Shown: positions 24,199 to 32,086, counted from the stretch's first letter. The stretch is DNA of 64,000 nucleotides from Demequina salsinemoris (GCF_000974805.1 NZ_BBQZ01000001.1:721551-785550); one strand, 5' to 3'. The notes: generated by a model not told the origin, from the letters alone. Numbers and translations: made by a program.

Positions 24199-24272
24199 CG
24201 GCAGGAGGGAGGGTCGGGTCTTCCGCCCCGGCCCTCACCCCGGCGACCAGCACGATCGCAAGGGGAGGTCGA

Positions 24273-24905
24273 TCAGCGCGAGGAGGCGAGCAGCGCTGCC
24301 GCCACCTCGCTCACGGGGCCCGCGAGCTGCTCGCGGGTGGCAGATCCGAGCGGCTCGAGTCCGTCGGCGCTGCGCAGGATCGCGATGCCGACCGAGGTGG
24401 CGAGCAGTACCTGCGCCCGGAACAGGCGCGCCTCCGGATCCGAGCCCTCTCCGACCTCGGCGAGCCGTTCGGCGAAGCCGCTGAGCACCGAGACCCGCAT
24501 GCGCTCCGCTTCCGGGTCGCCCGAGGAGCGCAGCAGTAGCAGCAGCGCGTGCGTCGCGCTGCCGGAGCCGACTCCCGCGGAGAGCCTGCTGATGGCGTCG
24601 GAGATGCGTGAGATCTGGCCCGCTGAGCCCTCGCCCTCGTCGACGGCCGACGCCGCGCGGCCCACCACGGCCGCAGCCTCGCGCACACAGTGCTCGAACA
24701 GTCCTTCCTTGGACCCGAAGTAGCGCGCGATGAGCGCGACGTTCACGCCCGCATCGTTCGCGATCTGTCGCGTGGCGGTGGTGTCGTAGCCGTCGGTCGC
24801 GAACCTGCGCATTGCTGCATCCAGAAGAAGCTGCCTGGTAGCGGCGGCGTCGCGGCGCCGCGGGCGACCCTGCTCCGGCTTCGTTTCCTGTGACGTATCG
24901 CTCAT
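24273..24905 (-). CDS. TetR family repressor of the MFS exporter
   Basis: 210 aa. HTH region ATRQLLLDAAMRRFATDGYD, then TTATRQIANDAGVNVALIAR and YFGSKEGLFEHCVREA. C-terminal domain unassigned. The ATG at 24905 lies 7 nt after TATGAT (24918-24913, minus), without Shine-Dalgarno sequence: another leaderless start. Divergent from the MFS gene, with two matching 16-bp operators in between; one overlaps its own -10 and the MFS -35. The pairing is the standard drug-exporter repressor arrangement. The gene starts far inside a longer open frame, which continues antisense into the MFS gene and is rejected. Confidence 0.88.
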   Translation of the reverse strand: MSDTSQETKPEQGRPRRRDAAATRQLLLDAAMRRFATDGYDTTATRQIANDAGVNVALIARYFGSKEGLFEHCVREAAAVVGRAASAVDEGEGSAGQISRISDAISRLSAGVGSGSATHALLLLLRSSGDPEAERMRVSVLSGFAERLAEVGEGSDPEARLFRAQVLLATSVGIAILRSADGLEPLGSATREQLAGPVSEVAAALLASSR

Positions 24906-24909
24906 GCAA

Positions 24910-24970
24910 GTAATCATACGTTGACATGTGTGATCGTGGGGGTCTACATTGTATGTAATCGCTCGTTTAC
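24910..24970. promoter_or_regulatory. MFS promoter with paired TetR operators
   Basis: Promoter TTGACA (24921-24926), 18 nt, TACATT (24945-24950). Operators GTAATCATACGTTGAC (24910-24925) and GTAATCGCTCGTTTAC (24955-24970) agree at 12 of 16 positions and are 45 bp apart. They bracket the promoter, and the first covers the -35. Confidence 0.75.
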
Positions 24971-24985
24971 TTAAGAGGAGATACC

Positions 24986-26455
24986 ATGAGCGTCCCCACG
25001 CAGACCACGGAGGCCCCCGAGTCCTCCCCCCGCCGCGCTCGGCGCGCACGTCGCGCCTCGAAGCCGGCCCTCATCGTCACCCTGCTCGCCCTCGCGGGCA
25101 CAGGCTTCGCCGTCCTCCAGTCCTCCGTCGCCCCCGCGCTGTCCGCCATCGCGACCGACATGGGCACCGACACGAGCACCGCCAGCTGGATGCTCACCGC
25201 CTTCCTGCTGTCGGCCTCGGTCCTCACCCCGATCCTCGGGCGGCTCGGCGACATGATCGGCAAGCGACGAGTCCTGCTGATCGTGCTCGCGCTGCTCGCC
25301 GCCGGCATCGCCGTCTCGGCCCTCGCCACCTCGCTGCCGGTCCTCATCATCGGCCGCGCCCTCCAAGGCGCCGCAGGCGCGATCCTGCCCCTGTCGATCG
25401 GCATCGTCCGCGATGAGCTCCCCGAGGAGCGCGTCGGCGTGACCGTCGGAGGCCTCTCCGCGGTCTCGGGCATCGGCGCCGGCATCGGCATCGTGACTGC
25501 CGGGCCCATCGTTGAGCACCTGAGCTGGCACTGGCTCTTCTGGATCCCGCTCGTCGTTGTCGTCCTCGCCCTGATCGGCACCGCGATCTGGATCCCCGAG
25601 TCCCCCGTGATGAAGCCCGGTCGGCTCGACTTCGGCGGCACCGCGCTCCTGGCGATCTCGCTCGTGAGCCTCCTGCTCGCCATCAGCAAGGGAAGCGCCT
25701 GGGGCTGGACCTCGGCCATGACACTCGGCCTCGCCGGACTCGGCGCCGTCGTCATGGTGGTCTTCGTGCTCGTCGAGCTTCACACCAAGGAACCCTTGAT
25801 CGACATGAGGCTGCTCGCCCGCCGCGGCGTGTGGACCACCAATGTCGTCGGTCTCGCCGTCGGCTTCGGGATGTTCGGCTCGTTCCTCCTGGTGCCCGCT
25901 CTGCTCGAGCTTCCCGCCGAGACCGGCTACGGCTTCGGCAAGACCATCACCGAGGCGGGACTGTTCCTGCTGCCCACCACCGTGATGATGCTGCTGTTCG
26001 GCCCGCTCTCGGGCACGCTCGCCAAGCGCTTCGGACCCAGGCTCCCGCTCCTGATCGGAGCGGTCGTCACGGCCGCCGCGTTCGCGCTCCCCGCGCTCGG
26101 CCACGGCGCGATGTGGCAGATCATCACCTCGAATCTGCTCACCGGCATCGGCTTCGCCCTCGCGCTCGCCGCGATGTCCAACGCGATCATCGACTCCGTC
26201 CCGCCCGAGCAGACCGGCGAGGCCACCTCCGTCAACTCGATCGTCCGCACGATCGGTGGCTCGATCGGCACCGCCGTGATCGCCGCCATCGTCTCGAGCA
26301 ACACCACCGAGCTGGGAATCCCCACCGACCACGCCTTCACCCTCGGCTTCTGGATCTGCGCCGGAGTCGCGGTGCTCGGAATCCTCGCCGCGCTGCTCCT
26401 GCCTAAGAAGATGCGCCTCGTCGACCACGACCCCGCCGAGATTCTCGCGGCCTGA
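24986..26455 (+). CDS. MFS exporter, DHA2 (EmrB/QacA) family
   Basis: 489 aa, 14 predicted membrane segments. DHA2 features: ASWMLTAFLLSASVLTPILG in TM2, then RLGDMIGKRRVLL (motif A), ALQGAAGAILPLSIGIVRDE (motif B/C region), and a second cytoplasmic motif AKRFGPRLPL. The C-terminal tail ends KKMRLVDHDPAEILAA. It probably exports a toxic hydrophobic compound by proton antiport. ATG follows AAGAGGAGA. Expression should be repressed by the adjacent TetR. The next gene downstream is separated by a terminator-like hairpin (26464-26501), so coupling to the CrtC-like gene is uncertain. Confidence 0.88.
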   Translation: MSVPTQTTEAPESSPRRARRARRASKPALIVTLLALAGTGFAVLQSSVAPALSAIATDMGTDTSTASWMLTAFLLSASVLTPILGRLGDMIGKRRVLLIVLALLAAGIAVSALATSLPVLIIGRALQGAAGAILPLSIGIVRDELPEERVGVTVGGLSAVSGIGAGIGIVTAGPIVEHLSWHWLFWIPLVVVVLALIGTAIWIPESPVMKPGRLDFGGTALLAISLVSLLLAISKGSAWGWTSAMTLGLAGLGAVVMVVFVLVELHTKEPLIDMRLLARRGVWTTNVVGLAVGFGMFGSFLLVPALLELPAETGYGFGKTITEAGLFLLPTTVMMLLFGPLSGTLAKRFGPRLPLLIGAVVTAAAFALPALGHGAMWQIITSNLLTGIGFALALAAMSNAIIDSVPPEQTGEATSVNSIVRTIGGSIGTAVIAAIVSSNTTELGIPTDHAFTLGFWICAGVAVLGILAALLLPKKMRLVDHDPAEILAA

Positions 26456-26463
26456 CAGCCCGT

Positions 26464-26501
26464 CCGGGCCGTCGGCCGCACCCCCACGACCGACGGCCCG
26501 G
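26464..26501 (+). terminator. Terminator hairpin after the MFS exporter
   Basis: 12-bp stem CCGGGCCGTCGG / CCGACGGCCCGG with a 14-nt loop, 9 nt after the stop. Confidence 0.65.
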
Positions 26502-26556
26502 CAGCCCCGAAGCGGCGCTGACGCCGCACCATCACCACCATGAAAGGAGCTGGACC

Positions 26557-27522
26557 ATGTTCAGCATCGACCCGATCCAGTACCGCACGACCGATCACGG
26601 CGACTTCGCCGCCGAGTGGGCCCCCCACACCGACATCTCCGAGTGGTGGTACGCCACCGGCTACCTGCACGACGATGACGACAACCTCTACTCGTACCAG
26701 TACACGCTCGCCAAGCGCCGCCTTCCCGGCCAGGAGTTCTGGGTGCTCATGCTCGCGCTCACCGACATCCAGACCGGAGCGCACCACTACGGCCAGGAGA
26801 TGTCCCCGGTGGCCGACCCCGTCCTCATCACCGACACCACCGCCCAGTGGGGCTCCAAGGCCGGCGCCGTGAAGGGGCCGCACTCGATGAAGGTCTTCGG
26901 CAGCGACGACGACTGGTCGTTCGACCTGACGCTCGACTACGGCAAGGGCGCCTACTGGCACTGCGAGGACGGCGTCCTCCGCATGGCACTGCCTGAGGAC
27001 AACGAGACCACCATCTACTACTCGTACCCGAACATGCCCACGACCGGCACCATCACGATCGATGGCAAGGAGCTCAAGGTCGTCGGCAAGTCGTGGTTCG
27101 ACAAGCAGGGCGGACCGTACTCGGAGTTCCGCCGCGAGACCCACTGGGAGTGGTTCTCGCTGCGGTTCGACGACGACGAGGAGATGATGCTCTTCTCGTT
27201 CCCGCAGAGCGACTACAAGGACGGCACCTACATCCCCGCCGAGGGCGCCGCGCAGCGCCTGAACGACTACACGATCACCCCCACCAAGTTCGTCACCGCG
27301 AACGGCATGCAGTTCTCCGCCGCATGGACGCTTGAGGTCCCCGGCCTCAAGGACCAGAAGTACGTCATCACTCCGATGACCGACGGCCAGCTCAACATCG
27401 CCTACTACGAGCAGCTCTGCGAGGTCCGCAACCTCGCAGGCGAGCGTGTGGGCCTGTGCTTCGTCGAGCTCCTGCCCGGCGTCATGAACGAGCGCCCGAC
27501 CAGCGACCAGATGCGCCCCTAG
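26557..27522 (+). CDS. CrtC/AttH-like lipocalin-fold protein
   Basis: 321 aa with no signal peptide. It has the EWWY signature (ISEWWYATGYLHDDDDNLYS), the later GKSWFDKQGG (matching the G-x-W-x-D motif of CrtC/AttH proteins), and a two-domain beta-rich layout expected of PF07143/PF17186. CrtC members hydrate carotenoid double bonds; AttH-like proteins are linked to terpenoid metabolism or transport. Notably a second protein resembling a different carotenoid hydratase (CruF) is encoded 2.4 kb upstream. Start ATG follows AAAGGAGC. A bidirectional 14-bp terminator lies just after the stop. Function remains open. Confidence 0.65.
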   Translation: MFSIDPIQYRTTDHGDFAAEWAPHTDISEWWYATGYLHDDDDNLYSYQYTLAKRRLPGQEFWVLMLALTDIQTGAHHYGQEMSPVADPVLITDTTAQWGSKAGAVKGPHSMKVFGSDDDWSFDLTLDYGKGAYWHCEDGVLRMALPEDNETTIYYSYPNMPTTGTITIDGKELKVVGKSWFDKQGGPYSEFRRETHWEWFSLRFDDDEEMMLFSFPQSDYKDGTYIPAEGAAQRLNDYTITPTKFVTANGMQFSAAWTLEVPGLKDQKYVITPMTDGQLNIAYYEQLCEVRNLAGERVGLCFVELLPGVMNERPTSDQMRP

Positions 27523-27533
27523 CACTGAGAGCG

Positions 27534-27566
27534 CGAAAGCCCCGGTCGAGCAGACCGGGGCTTTCG
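27534..27566. terminator. Bidirectional terminator
   Basis: Perfect 14-bp stem CGAAAGCCCCGGTC / GACCGGGGCTTTCG with a 5-nt loop, between the convergent CrtC-like and AhpD-like genes; has A and T tracts on either side of the GC stem. Confidence 0.85.
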
Positions 27567-27585
27567 TCTACGCCTGGGCGTGAGG

Positions 27586-27930
27586 TCAGGCGTGGGTGCG
27601 GACGTACTCCTGGACCGCCTTGGCCGCCTCCGCGCCGTACGTGGCCGACGGGCCACCGCCCATGAGGATCGCCACGCCGATGGCCTCGTGGACCTGCTCA
27701 GGAGTGGCGCCCGAGTCGAGTGCACCCTCCACATGGCAGGTGATGCAGCCGACGCACCTCGACGCGATGCTGATCGCGAGCGCCATCAGCGCCTTGCTGG
27801 CCCTCGGCAGAGCACCGCCGGCGAGTGTGGCACGGTGAAGCTCGAAGGCGGCATCGGCGGTCGCCGGCAGCTCGCCCCGGAGATCCCAGATCCCGGCCAT
27901 GACGTCGGTGCAGTGCTCCTGGTGTGCCAT
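27586..27930 (-). CDS. Carboxymuconolactone decarboxylase/AhpD-like protein 1
   Basis: 114 aa, all-helical CMD family (PF02627). The redox motif RCVGCITCHVEGALDSGATP contains the CxxC pair plus the following His typical of AhpD-like proteins, where it reduces a peroxiredoxin partner or acts on small substrates. Start ATG 27930 follows GGAG; the start at 27960 would lie upstream of it. It is highly similar to the next minus-strand gene (28124-28468), with the same 114-aa length and near-identical motifs (ILMGGGPSAxYGAEAAKAV), so they are tandem duplicates. Each has its own ribosome site and terminator. Substrate or partner unknown. Confidence 0.85.
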   Translation of the reverse strand: MAHQEHCTDVMAGIWDLRGELPATADAAFELHRATLAGGALPRASKALMALAISIASRCVGCITCHVEGALDSGATPEQVHEAIGVAILMGGGPSATYGAEAAKAVQEYVRTHA

Positions 27931-28061
27931 TGCGGAGGCTCCAATCGACGAGTCCCACACTCGGGAAGCGGGACTTACTCGTCAAGTGTGAGACAGGTGA
28001 ACCGGTTCTCCAAGGGACCTTTGTCCGCGCCTCTGCCCTCCGGGAGCCCGACGCGGACGCA

Positions 28062-28099
28062 CGAAAGCCCGGACCGACATCTGTCGGTCCGGGCTTTCG
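28062..28099 (-). terminator. Terminator downstream of AhpD-like gene 2
   Basis: 18-nt perfect inverted repeat CGAAAGCCCGGACCGACA / TGTCGGTCCGGGCTTTCG with a 2-nt centre. Similar design to the hairpin at 27534. Confidence 0.85.
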
Positions 28100-28123
28100 C
28101 TGAGAGAGTGTCAGGGAAGACGA

Positions 28124-28468
28124 TCAGGCGGGAACGCCTGCGAACGACTCAACGGCCTTCGCGGCCTCGGCGCCGTACACGGCCGAGGGGCCGCCGCCCA
28201 TGAGGATCGCGACGCCGATGGTCTCGTAGACCTGCTCGGGCGTGGCGCCCGAGTCGAGGGCGTCCTTCACGTGGCAGGTGATGCAGCCACCGCAGCGGAC
28301 GGCGATGCCGATGGCCAGCGCCAGCAGCTCCTTGGTCGCCTTGGGAAGCGCGCCGTCGGCGAGCGCCTCGTGGTGCAGCTTGAAGAAGGCGTTGACGGTC
28401 CCGGGGATCTCCTTGCCGAGTGCGCCGATTCCGCCCATCACGTCGTTGTAGTGGTCCTGGTGGCTCAT
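28124..28468 (-). CDS. Carboxymuconolactone decarboxylase/AhpD-like protein 2
   Basis: 114 aa. Redox motif RCGGCITCHVKDALDSGATP, then YETIGVAILMGGGPSAVYGA. ATG 28468 has AAGGAG at good spacing; the reading frame extends further upstream without a ribosome site. Paralogue of the 27586-27930 protein, encoded immediately upstream on the same strand, but with a terminator between them, so each gene is probably a separate unit. Divergent from the NlpC/P60 gene (227-nt intergenic). Duplicate AhpD-like proteins may serve different partners or form a hetero-oligomer (inference). Confidence 0.87.
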   Translation of the reverse strand: MSHQDHYNDVMGGIGALGKEIPGTVNAFFKLHHEALADGALPKATKELLALAIGIAVRCGGCITCHVKDALDSGATPEQVYETIGVAILMGGGPSAVYGAEAAKAVESFAGVPA

Positions 28469-28695
28469 TCTGTACTCCTTGGTCGGTCGCACCGACTCTC
28501 CGGTAGAGCGGCTGCGTGCTACCAGTGTCTTGAATGACTGGGCGCCGTTCCAGGGACGTACGTCACAGATTCGTGATCTGTCACCTGATGTCACCGCTTA
28601 CATCTGCGTGGACCGTGCCGATAGGGCCCCTGAGCACGGATCGCTCCTCAGCGCGCCACGGATCGGCCACCCCTTGAGCACTTGAAGGAGTGTGC

Positions 28696-29442
28696 ATGTC
28701 TGTCGACGCAGTCTCGACGATGCAGGCCCGCATCGCCCAGATCACCAGCCTCGTGGCGCCCGACCAGGCGACCGTGGCCAGCGATTCGACCGACGGCAGC
28801 GCTGACACCGACTTCGCCTCGGAGTACGAGAGCGCGCTCGGCGCCTTCTCCGGAAGCGGCTCGTCCGCCTCTTCGAGCCTCTCCTCGAGCCTCACCGCGA
28901 TGCTCGGCGGCGGCAGCTTCACGACCGGGGTGACCGCCGCATCGTCCTCGCTGCTCGGGATGTTCTCGAACGCCGTCTCCTCTGCCGCCACCGCGGCGAC
29001 CTCGGCCGCGACCACCGCGGCCTCGACCGCCTCGAGCGCCATCGACGCTCTCAGCGGCGTCGCGGACAAGGTCTCATCCTCGTCGCAGACGACCGGTCAG
29101 GACCTGGTCGACGCCGCGCGCGAGTACCTGGGCGTCAAGTACGTGTGGGGCGGCGAGTCGCTGTCCGAGGGCGGTCTCGACTGCTCGGGCCTCGTCCTTC
29201 GTTCCCTGGCCGACATCGGCGTGGACGGGATCCCGCGCGTGGCCCGCGACCAGGGGAAGATCGGCACCGAGATCGACTCCTTGGACGACGCCAAGGCCGG
29301 CGATCTGCTCGTCTTCGACAACGGCTCGCACATCGGCATCTACATCGGCGACGGCAAGATGATCGACGCCCCTCACCGCGGCAGCTATGTGCAGGAGCGC
29401 AACGTCTACGAGACTCCGACCTCGATCCGCCGGGTGCTGTAG
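28696..29442 (+). CDS. NlpC/P60 family cell-wall hydrolase without Sec signal
   Basis: 248 aa. The C-terminal NlpC/P60 domain has C163 in GGLDCSGLVLRSL and H212 in NGSHIGIYIGDG. The N-terminus MSVDAVSTMQARIAQITSLV is not a signal peptide; this style of head is found in C40 peptidases encoded in actinobacterial flagellar loci, where export is by the flagellar secretion system. The middle (about 45-130) is a low-complexity Ser/Ala/Thr linker. No flagellar genes lie in this window, so a flagellar link is inference only. ATG 28696 follows AAGGAG with 5-nt spacing. Contains GCATCGTCC at 28939. Confidence 0.8.
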   Translation: MSVDAVSTMQARIAQITSLVAPDQATVASDSTDGSADTDFASEYESALGAFSGSGSSASSSLSSSLTAMLGGGSFTTGVTAASSSLLGMFSNAVSSAATAATSAATTAASTASSAIDALSGVADKVSSSSQTTGQDLVDAAREYLGVKYVWGGESLSEGGLDCSGLVLRSLADIGVDGIPRVARDQGKIGTEIDSLDDAKAGDLLVFDNGSHIGIYIGDGKMIDAPHRGSYVQERNVYETPTSIRRVL

Positions 29443-29745
29443 CTAGCGGCCGGGCGTGGGCTTCGCGTCCGTCGGGCCCAGCTCGTCATCGAGGCGGTCG
29501 CGCCAATCCGCGCTCGCGAGCCCCGCACGGTCCAGCAGGTCCCGCCAGTCGGACTCCGCGTGCTCGAGCGCGTCGTCGAGCATCGTCCTGCTGCCCTTCG
29601 CGACCAGCAGGACCGCGGCCTGAACGCGCTCGGCGTCCGTGTGGACGTCGAGGTTCAGCCGCTCGAGGGCGCTCAGGATCTGCGGCGCCGAGGCGCCGAA
29701 GTCCTCGGAGATGCGCTCGGACACGCGTTCGGAGACCACAGGCAT
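29443..29745 (-). CDS. Hypothetical protein, 100 aa
   Basis: 100 aa soluble, acidic protein, MPVVSERVSERISEDFG at the start and ELGPTDAKPTPGR at the end, helical by composition (LSALERLNLDVHTDAERVQA). No recognised domain. No clear ribosome site before ATG 29745; a GAGAAT hexamer 7 nt upstream could be a -10 for a leaderless mRNA. The stop codon abuts the stop of the NlpC gene. Coding status is supported by the codon-position G+C pattern and its placement between genes, but not by homology. GCATCGTCC at 29580. Confidence 0.6.
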   Translation of the reverse strand: MPVVSERVSERISEDFGASAPQILSALERLNLDVHTDAERVQAAVLLVAKGSRTMLDDALEHAESDWRDLLDRAGLASADWRDRLDDELGPTDAKPTPGR

Positions 29746-29788
29746 GGCGGAGATTCTCGCACGGCGCGCGAGCGGAGCCTCCCGGATC

Positions 29789-29794
29789 TAGCCT
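29789..29794 (+). promoter_or_regulatory. -10 hexamer TAGCCT, leaderless start of 29801 gene
   Basis: TAGCCT, 6 nt, GTG; no Shine-Dalgarno sequence. Confidence 0.5.
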
Positions 29795-29800
29795 GAGCGG

Positions 29801-30226
29801 GTGAGCGGTGACGAGGGCGACGAGAGCGCGGGCCTCGAGCCCGATCAGGCAGAGCCGGAGGGGGAGTCGGCCCCCACGATGCCGACCAGGAGCGAGCTCC
29901 GCGCCACGTCGGCGCTCGCCAAGGCGTGGTGGTCGCTCGCGCTCATCCCGGTCGCGGGTGTCGTCGCGTTCCTGGTGGGTGAGGGGATACCAGCGCTGTT
30001 GGGCTATGACGTCGTCGCGACCGAGGCTCCGTGGTGGGTGATGGTCCTCGCGCTCCTCGGCGCGGCCGTCGTGATGTGCCTGCCGCTGCTGGTCACGCGG
30101 CGTCTCACGCGACGTGCGAGCGGGCAGCCGGGCTCGCGAACCCCTCTGGTCGTAGGCACGGTGATCGTGGGAGCCTTCTTGGTACTGAACATCGTGAGTG
30201 GGGCGATTGTTCTGCTTTTCGACTGA
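29801..30226 (+). CDS. Hypothetical membrane protein
   Basis: 141 aa. An acidic N-terminal tail of about 40 residues precedes three hydrophobic segments (SLALIPVAGVVAFLVG, VMVLALLGAAVVMCLPLL, LVVGTVIVGAFLVLNIVSGA), with a basic loop RRLTRRASGQPGSR between the second and third. No family recognised. GTG 29801 lies 6 nt after TAGCCT, indicating leaderless translation. The downstream SRPBCC gene starts 13 nt after its stop with its own GGGGGGA, so the two may be co-transcribed. Confidence 0.65.
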   Translation: MSGDEGDESAGLEPDQAEPEGESAPTMPTRSELRATSALAKAWWSLALIPVAGVVAFLVGEGIPALLGYDVVATEAPWWVMVLALLGAAVVMCLPLLVTRRLTRRASGQPGSRTPLVVGTVIVGAFLVLNIVSGAIVLLFD

Positions 30227-30239
30227 TACCGGGGGGACC

Positions 30240-30689
30240 ATGTCGAGGATTCGAGCAGTCGGGGGCTTCGAGCTCCCCATGACCGCGGCCGACGCGATCG
30301 GCTTCTTCACGCCGGAGGGCGAGCGGCGCTGGGTTCCCGGGTGGGATCCGCAGTACCCCGCGGGGGAGCCGTCCGAGGAACCTGGGACGGTGTTCGTCAC
30401 GCACCACGGCGGCGCCGAGACGGTGTGGACGGTCGTGGCGATCGACCACGCGCGGTGCCGGGCCTCGTACGTGCGGCATCGCCTCGATGAATGGGCCGGC
30501 ACCGTGAGCGTCCGGTGCGAGGAGCTGTCCGGAGACGACGGGGACGACGGTGAGTGCAGGGTCACCGTGGCCTATGACACGACGCTGCTGCCCGGCGGCG
30601 ACCCCGGCTACCTGGCGCAGTTCCGGTCGGACGCCTACGAGGAGATGATGAGCGAGTGGGCCGCAGGAGTCACAGCGGCGGCGCGATAG
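30240..30689 (+). CDS. SRPBCC-like helix-grip protein
   Basis: 149 aa. Short beta-rich protein with MSRIRAVGGFELPMTAADAI, FFTPEGERRWVPGWDPQYPA, DHARCRASYVRHRLDEWAGT and a C-terminal helix YEEMMSEWAAGVTAA, the pattern of START/Bet v1-type SRPBCC proteins that bind hydrophobic ligands. No ligand can be assigned. The ATG at 30240 has a strong GGGGGGACC upstream; the earlier frame start at 30198 lies in the preceding gene. Its last 20 bp overlap the 3' end of the convergent guanine deaminase gene. Confidence 0.7.
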   Translation: MSRIRAVGGFELPMTAADAIGFFTPEGERRWVPGWDPQYPAGEPSEEPGTVFVTHHGGAETVWTVVAIDHARCRASYVRHRLDEWAGTVSVRCEELSGDDGDDGECRVTVAYDTTLLPGGDPGYLAQFRSDAYEEMMSEWAAGVTAAAR

Positions 30690-32073
30690 CCTCGCGGCCC
30701 TGCACGTAGACCGCCGCGATCGCGGGCTGGCGCAGCCCCACGAGCAGCGTGAACAGCTCCTCGAGGGTGGCCTGATCCTCGTCGTCCGAGCGGATTCCGG
30801 TGGTGAGCATCCCTTCGAGCGGCTCCCAGAGGTTCTTGTCGATGAGCAGGAAGTCCGCGTCCTTGCCCGCGTCGAGGTTGCCGAACGCGTGCTCCATGTC
30901 CAGCGCCCTGGCGCCCGCGAGCGTCGCGGCGAACAGCAGCTCCGCGGGGTGCAGCGCCGTGCCGGCGTCGCCCTCCTCGGAGATGTGGACCTTGTAGGCG
31001 TCGCCCGCGACCCGCGAGATGAGCCACTCGTCTCCGGCGCCGATGTCGGACCCCAGCCCGATGTTCACCCCTGCCGCGACGGTCGCCCGCCACGGCATCG
31101 TCCCCGAGCCCAGGAACAGCTGGGACGTGGGGCAGTGCGCGATCGACGTCCCCGTCTCCGCCATGCGTGCGAGCTCCGACGGCTGGCAGTGCACGGCGTG
31201 GGCCAGCGTCGAGCGTCGCCCCAGCAGCGTCCTGCCCCCGACCTTCGATCCCTCGAGGAAGCGGCCGTCGTACGTGTCGAGGTAGGTCTCGGTGCCGTAC
31301 GCGCCCAGCACGGCCGCGATCTCGCCGTCGCCCTTGCGGTTGTTCTCGTTGAGGTGCGAGTGGAAGTAGACCCCCTTGCCGCGAGCCTCGTCGTAGAGCT
31401 CGCCCATCGCCGCGAGCGTCTCCCGGGTGACTGACAGCGAGAACCGGGGGACGATGCCGACCTGCACGCGGGCGGTGCGGGGGTCACCGGTGTCGACGGC
31501 ATGCCAGCGGTCGATCTCGTCGGCCACCAGGTCGATGGCCTCCTTCTCGCCCGTCAGGAGGGACGACGCGGCGGCCGGGCCGACCGTCTGGACGCCGCGC
31601 CCGGAGACGATGCGCAGGCCCGCCTTGAGGGTCTCCTCGTACAGGGCGTCCTGGGCGACGGGGAAGGCGGAGCCGAAGACCATCGCGGCCGTGGTGCCCG
31701 CGGCGATGCGGCGGCGCGTGAAGTAGCGCGCGGCGCGGTGCGCGAACTCGGGGTCGGCGAACTGACCCTCGGTGGGGAAGATGCAGTGGTCGAGCCACTC
31801 GAGCAGCTGGCCGCCCCCGTGCGCCGCGGTCGCATACGACTGCGGGTAGTGGATGTGCCCGTCGACGAAGCCGGGGAGGAGGTAGTCGGCGCGTGTCACG
31901 GGAGTGGTCGCGTAGTCCTCCGGGAGGCTCGCGTACGGGCCGACCCAGGCGACCCGACCATCGGCGTCGACGACGAGGGCGCCGTCGGGCAGCGACACGA
32001 GGTGGCTCGCGACGTCGTCCTGCGCGGGAGCGCCGGCGATGTGGAAGACGTGTGCACGGTAGACGCGGGTCAC
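30670..32073 (-). CDS. guaD: Guanine deaminase
   Basis: 467 aa amidohydrolase. Zn site: H73 and H75 in LPGFVDGHIHYPQS, then FHSHLNENN and HAVHCQPSE (His ligands) and GLGSDIGAG (Asp). The PGFVDxHxHxPQ plus HLxEN combination is diagnostic for guanine deaminase, converting guanine to xanthine for xanthine dehydrogenase. GTG 32073 is chosen because TAGCGT lies exactly 7 nt upstream and conservation starts at TRVYRAHVFHI; ATG 32109/32103 are in-frame but have no ribosome site. Motif copies at 31095 and 31449. Belongs functionally with deoD, XDH and the ureide genes, although it is transcribed alone. Confidence 0.9.
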   Translation of the reverse strand: MTRVYRAHVFHIAGAPAQDDVASHLVSLPDGALVVDADGRVAWVGPYASLPEDYATTPVTRADYLLPGFVDGHIHYPQSYATAAHGGGQLLEWLDHCIFPTEGQFADPEFAHRAARYFTRRRIAAGTTAAMVFGSAFPVAQDALYEETLKAGLRIVSGRGVQTVGPAAASSLLTGEKEAIDLVADEIDRWHAVDTGDPRTARVQVGIVPRFSLSVTRETLAAMGELYDEARGKGVYFHSHLNENNRKGDGEIAAVLGAYGTETYLDTYDGRFLEGSKVGGRTLLGRRSTLAHAVHCQPSELARMAETGTSIAHCPTSQLFLGSGTMPWRATVAAGVNIGLGSDIGAGDEWLISRVAGDAYKVHISEEGDAGTALHPAELLFAATLAGARALDMEHAFGNLDAGKDADFLLIDKNLWEPLEGMLTTGIRSDDEDQATLEELFTLLVGLRQPAIAAVYVQGREAIAPPL

Positions 32074-32080
32074 GAGAGCC

Positions 32081-32086
32081 ACGCTA
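32081..32086 (-). promoter_or_regulatory. -10 hexamer TAGCGT, leaderless guaD start
   Basis: Minus strand TAGCGT, 7 nt, GTG (32073). Confidence 0.55.

Noticed and set aside
23176..27522. Carotenoid biosynthesis cluster
   Set aside because: Two hydratase-like folds only; no crtE, crtB, crtI or cyclase genes, so a pigment pathway cannot be claimed.
19815..28938. Integrated mobile element or genomic island
   Set aside because: No integrase, transposase, tRNA attachment site or flanking direct repeats seen. Kept only as a motif-free block that may be acquired.
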